Assembly (NCBI GenBank): GCA_003222975.1
Contig: QHXN01000043.1
Location: 1 to 50,422, forward strand
Reading direction: 5' to 3'
From: Acidobacteriota bacterium
GTDB lineage: Bacteria > Acidobacteriota > Blastocatellia > Pyrinomonadales > Pyrinomonadaceae
DNA length: 50,422 nucleotides
Both the position numbers and the translations under genes were made by a program. The notes below the pieces were generated by a model. That model searched no databases, was not told the DNA's origin, and saw only the letters and a program-made list of their open reading frames with translations. Every line of letters starts with the position of its first letter. Position 1 is the stretch's first letter. Below are positions 50,168-50,422 of the stretch, one piece after another.

Positions 50168-50422
50168 CTTCTTTTAACTTCTGTGATGATAGAATCTTAA
50201 AATTGAGAGTTGCATATAAGTAACTTGCCCTTTATTCAAGATTTTTATTACTACTTTTCCGATCACTATATAACCGAGAAATGGTGGCGATTTACCTTTA
50301 AGGCTTTATTTTCCTTCATCTTAGATACTCATGTAGCGAATGTTTATGATAATGACAATAAATCCGAGCAATACTGATAAGCGATTTAAATGGAGAGTTT
50401 ACATTGGCAAGAGTTCGTTTTT
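50168..50422. other. AT-rich tail without a complete gene
   Basis: Composition is much more AT-rich than the interior. No complete ORF is seen. At the very end GGAG precedes a TTG at about 50404 that could open a gene running off the window, but only six codons are visible. Confidence 0.35.

Overview
The window is high-GC DNA (roughly mid-60s % by eye) with dense genes. Its content points to an Acidobacteriota genome, most likely class Blastocatellia: a Ser/Thr kinase fused to TPRs, a DUF1800+DUF1501 protein, an eRF1-like baeRF protein, M28 peptidases and type IV pilus genes lying beside lipoprotein, queuosine and competence genes. The lineage is inferred from gene style; no rRNA is present. 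Both ends of the window (1-354 and 50058-50422) are AT-rich and unlike the interior.

Layout. At 355-398 lies only the 3' half of a tRNA-Glu(TTC) gene, fused on its left to AT-rich DNA, as expected at one end of an integrated element. From 536 to 11115 the plus strand carries a TPR lipoprotein-like/periplasmic protein, an NfeD-like protein, lnt, prfB (with the classic programmed +1 frameshift), ftsK, a ComEA-like protein and a MOFRL glycerate kinase. From 11192 to 26508 almost everything is on the minus strand. In transcription order this is birA, a Ser/Thr kinase-TPR protein, a glycosyltransferase, coaX, two small unknowns, an RlmD-like rRNA methyltransferase, a Tat-exported HisC-like aminotransferase, a GCPII-like M28 peptidase, comEC and a lone cupin. 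Between 26509 and about 29100 is a lower-GC patch with two orphan genes and a degenerate 21-bp tandem array. From 29111 to 41358 come baeRF, the DUF1800-DUF1501 fusion, a second M28 peptidase, a diguanylate cyclase (plus strand), an acyl/aryl-CoA ligase and an anti-sigma/sigma pair. From 41554 to 50057 the plus strand carries queE, queC, a TPR protein and a pilB-X-pilT-pilC pilus motor operon. The window ends in 23-bp-spaced repeats and a large hairpin that resemble an insertion-sequence end.

Most unusual pattern. Many intergenic gaps are filled by inverted-repeat elements whose arms are tandem heptanucleotides. At least four unrelated unit families occur (CCGTGAA, AGATGTC, AATGATG, GATTTTT), yet all have a 7-bp period, arms of about 20-36 bp, and boundaries that abut stop or start codons. 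Four genes starting directly at such an arm have no visible Shine-Dalgarno, and one heptamer array is translated in frame in the QueC N-terminus. Other items worth attention are a sigma-54-like promoter followed by a terminator with no ORF between (candidate small RNA), a perfect 13-bp palindrome made of two DnaA-box sequences downstream of ftsK, and a strong sigma-70 promoter with leader hairpins ahead of pilB.

How the genes fit together. ComEA, ComEC and PilB/PilT/PilC form the core of a natural DNA-uptake route. The sigma/anti-sigma pair, the kinase-TPR protein and the diguanylate cyclase are signalling modules. The remaining genes are mostly housekeeping: translation termination, lipoprotein maturation, chromosome segregation, CoA and biotin cofactors, and rRNA/tRNA modification.
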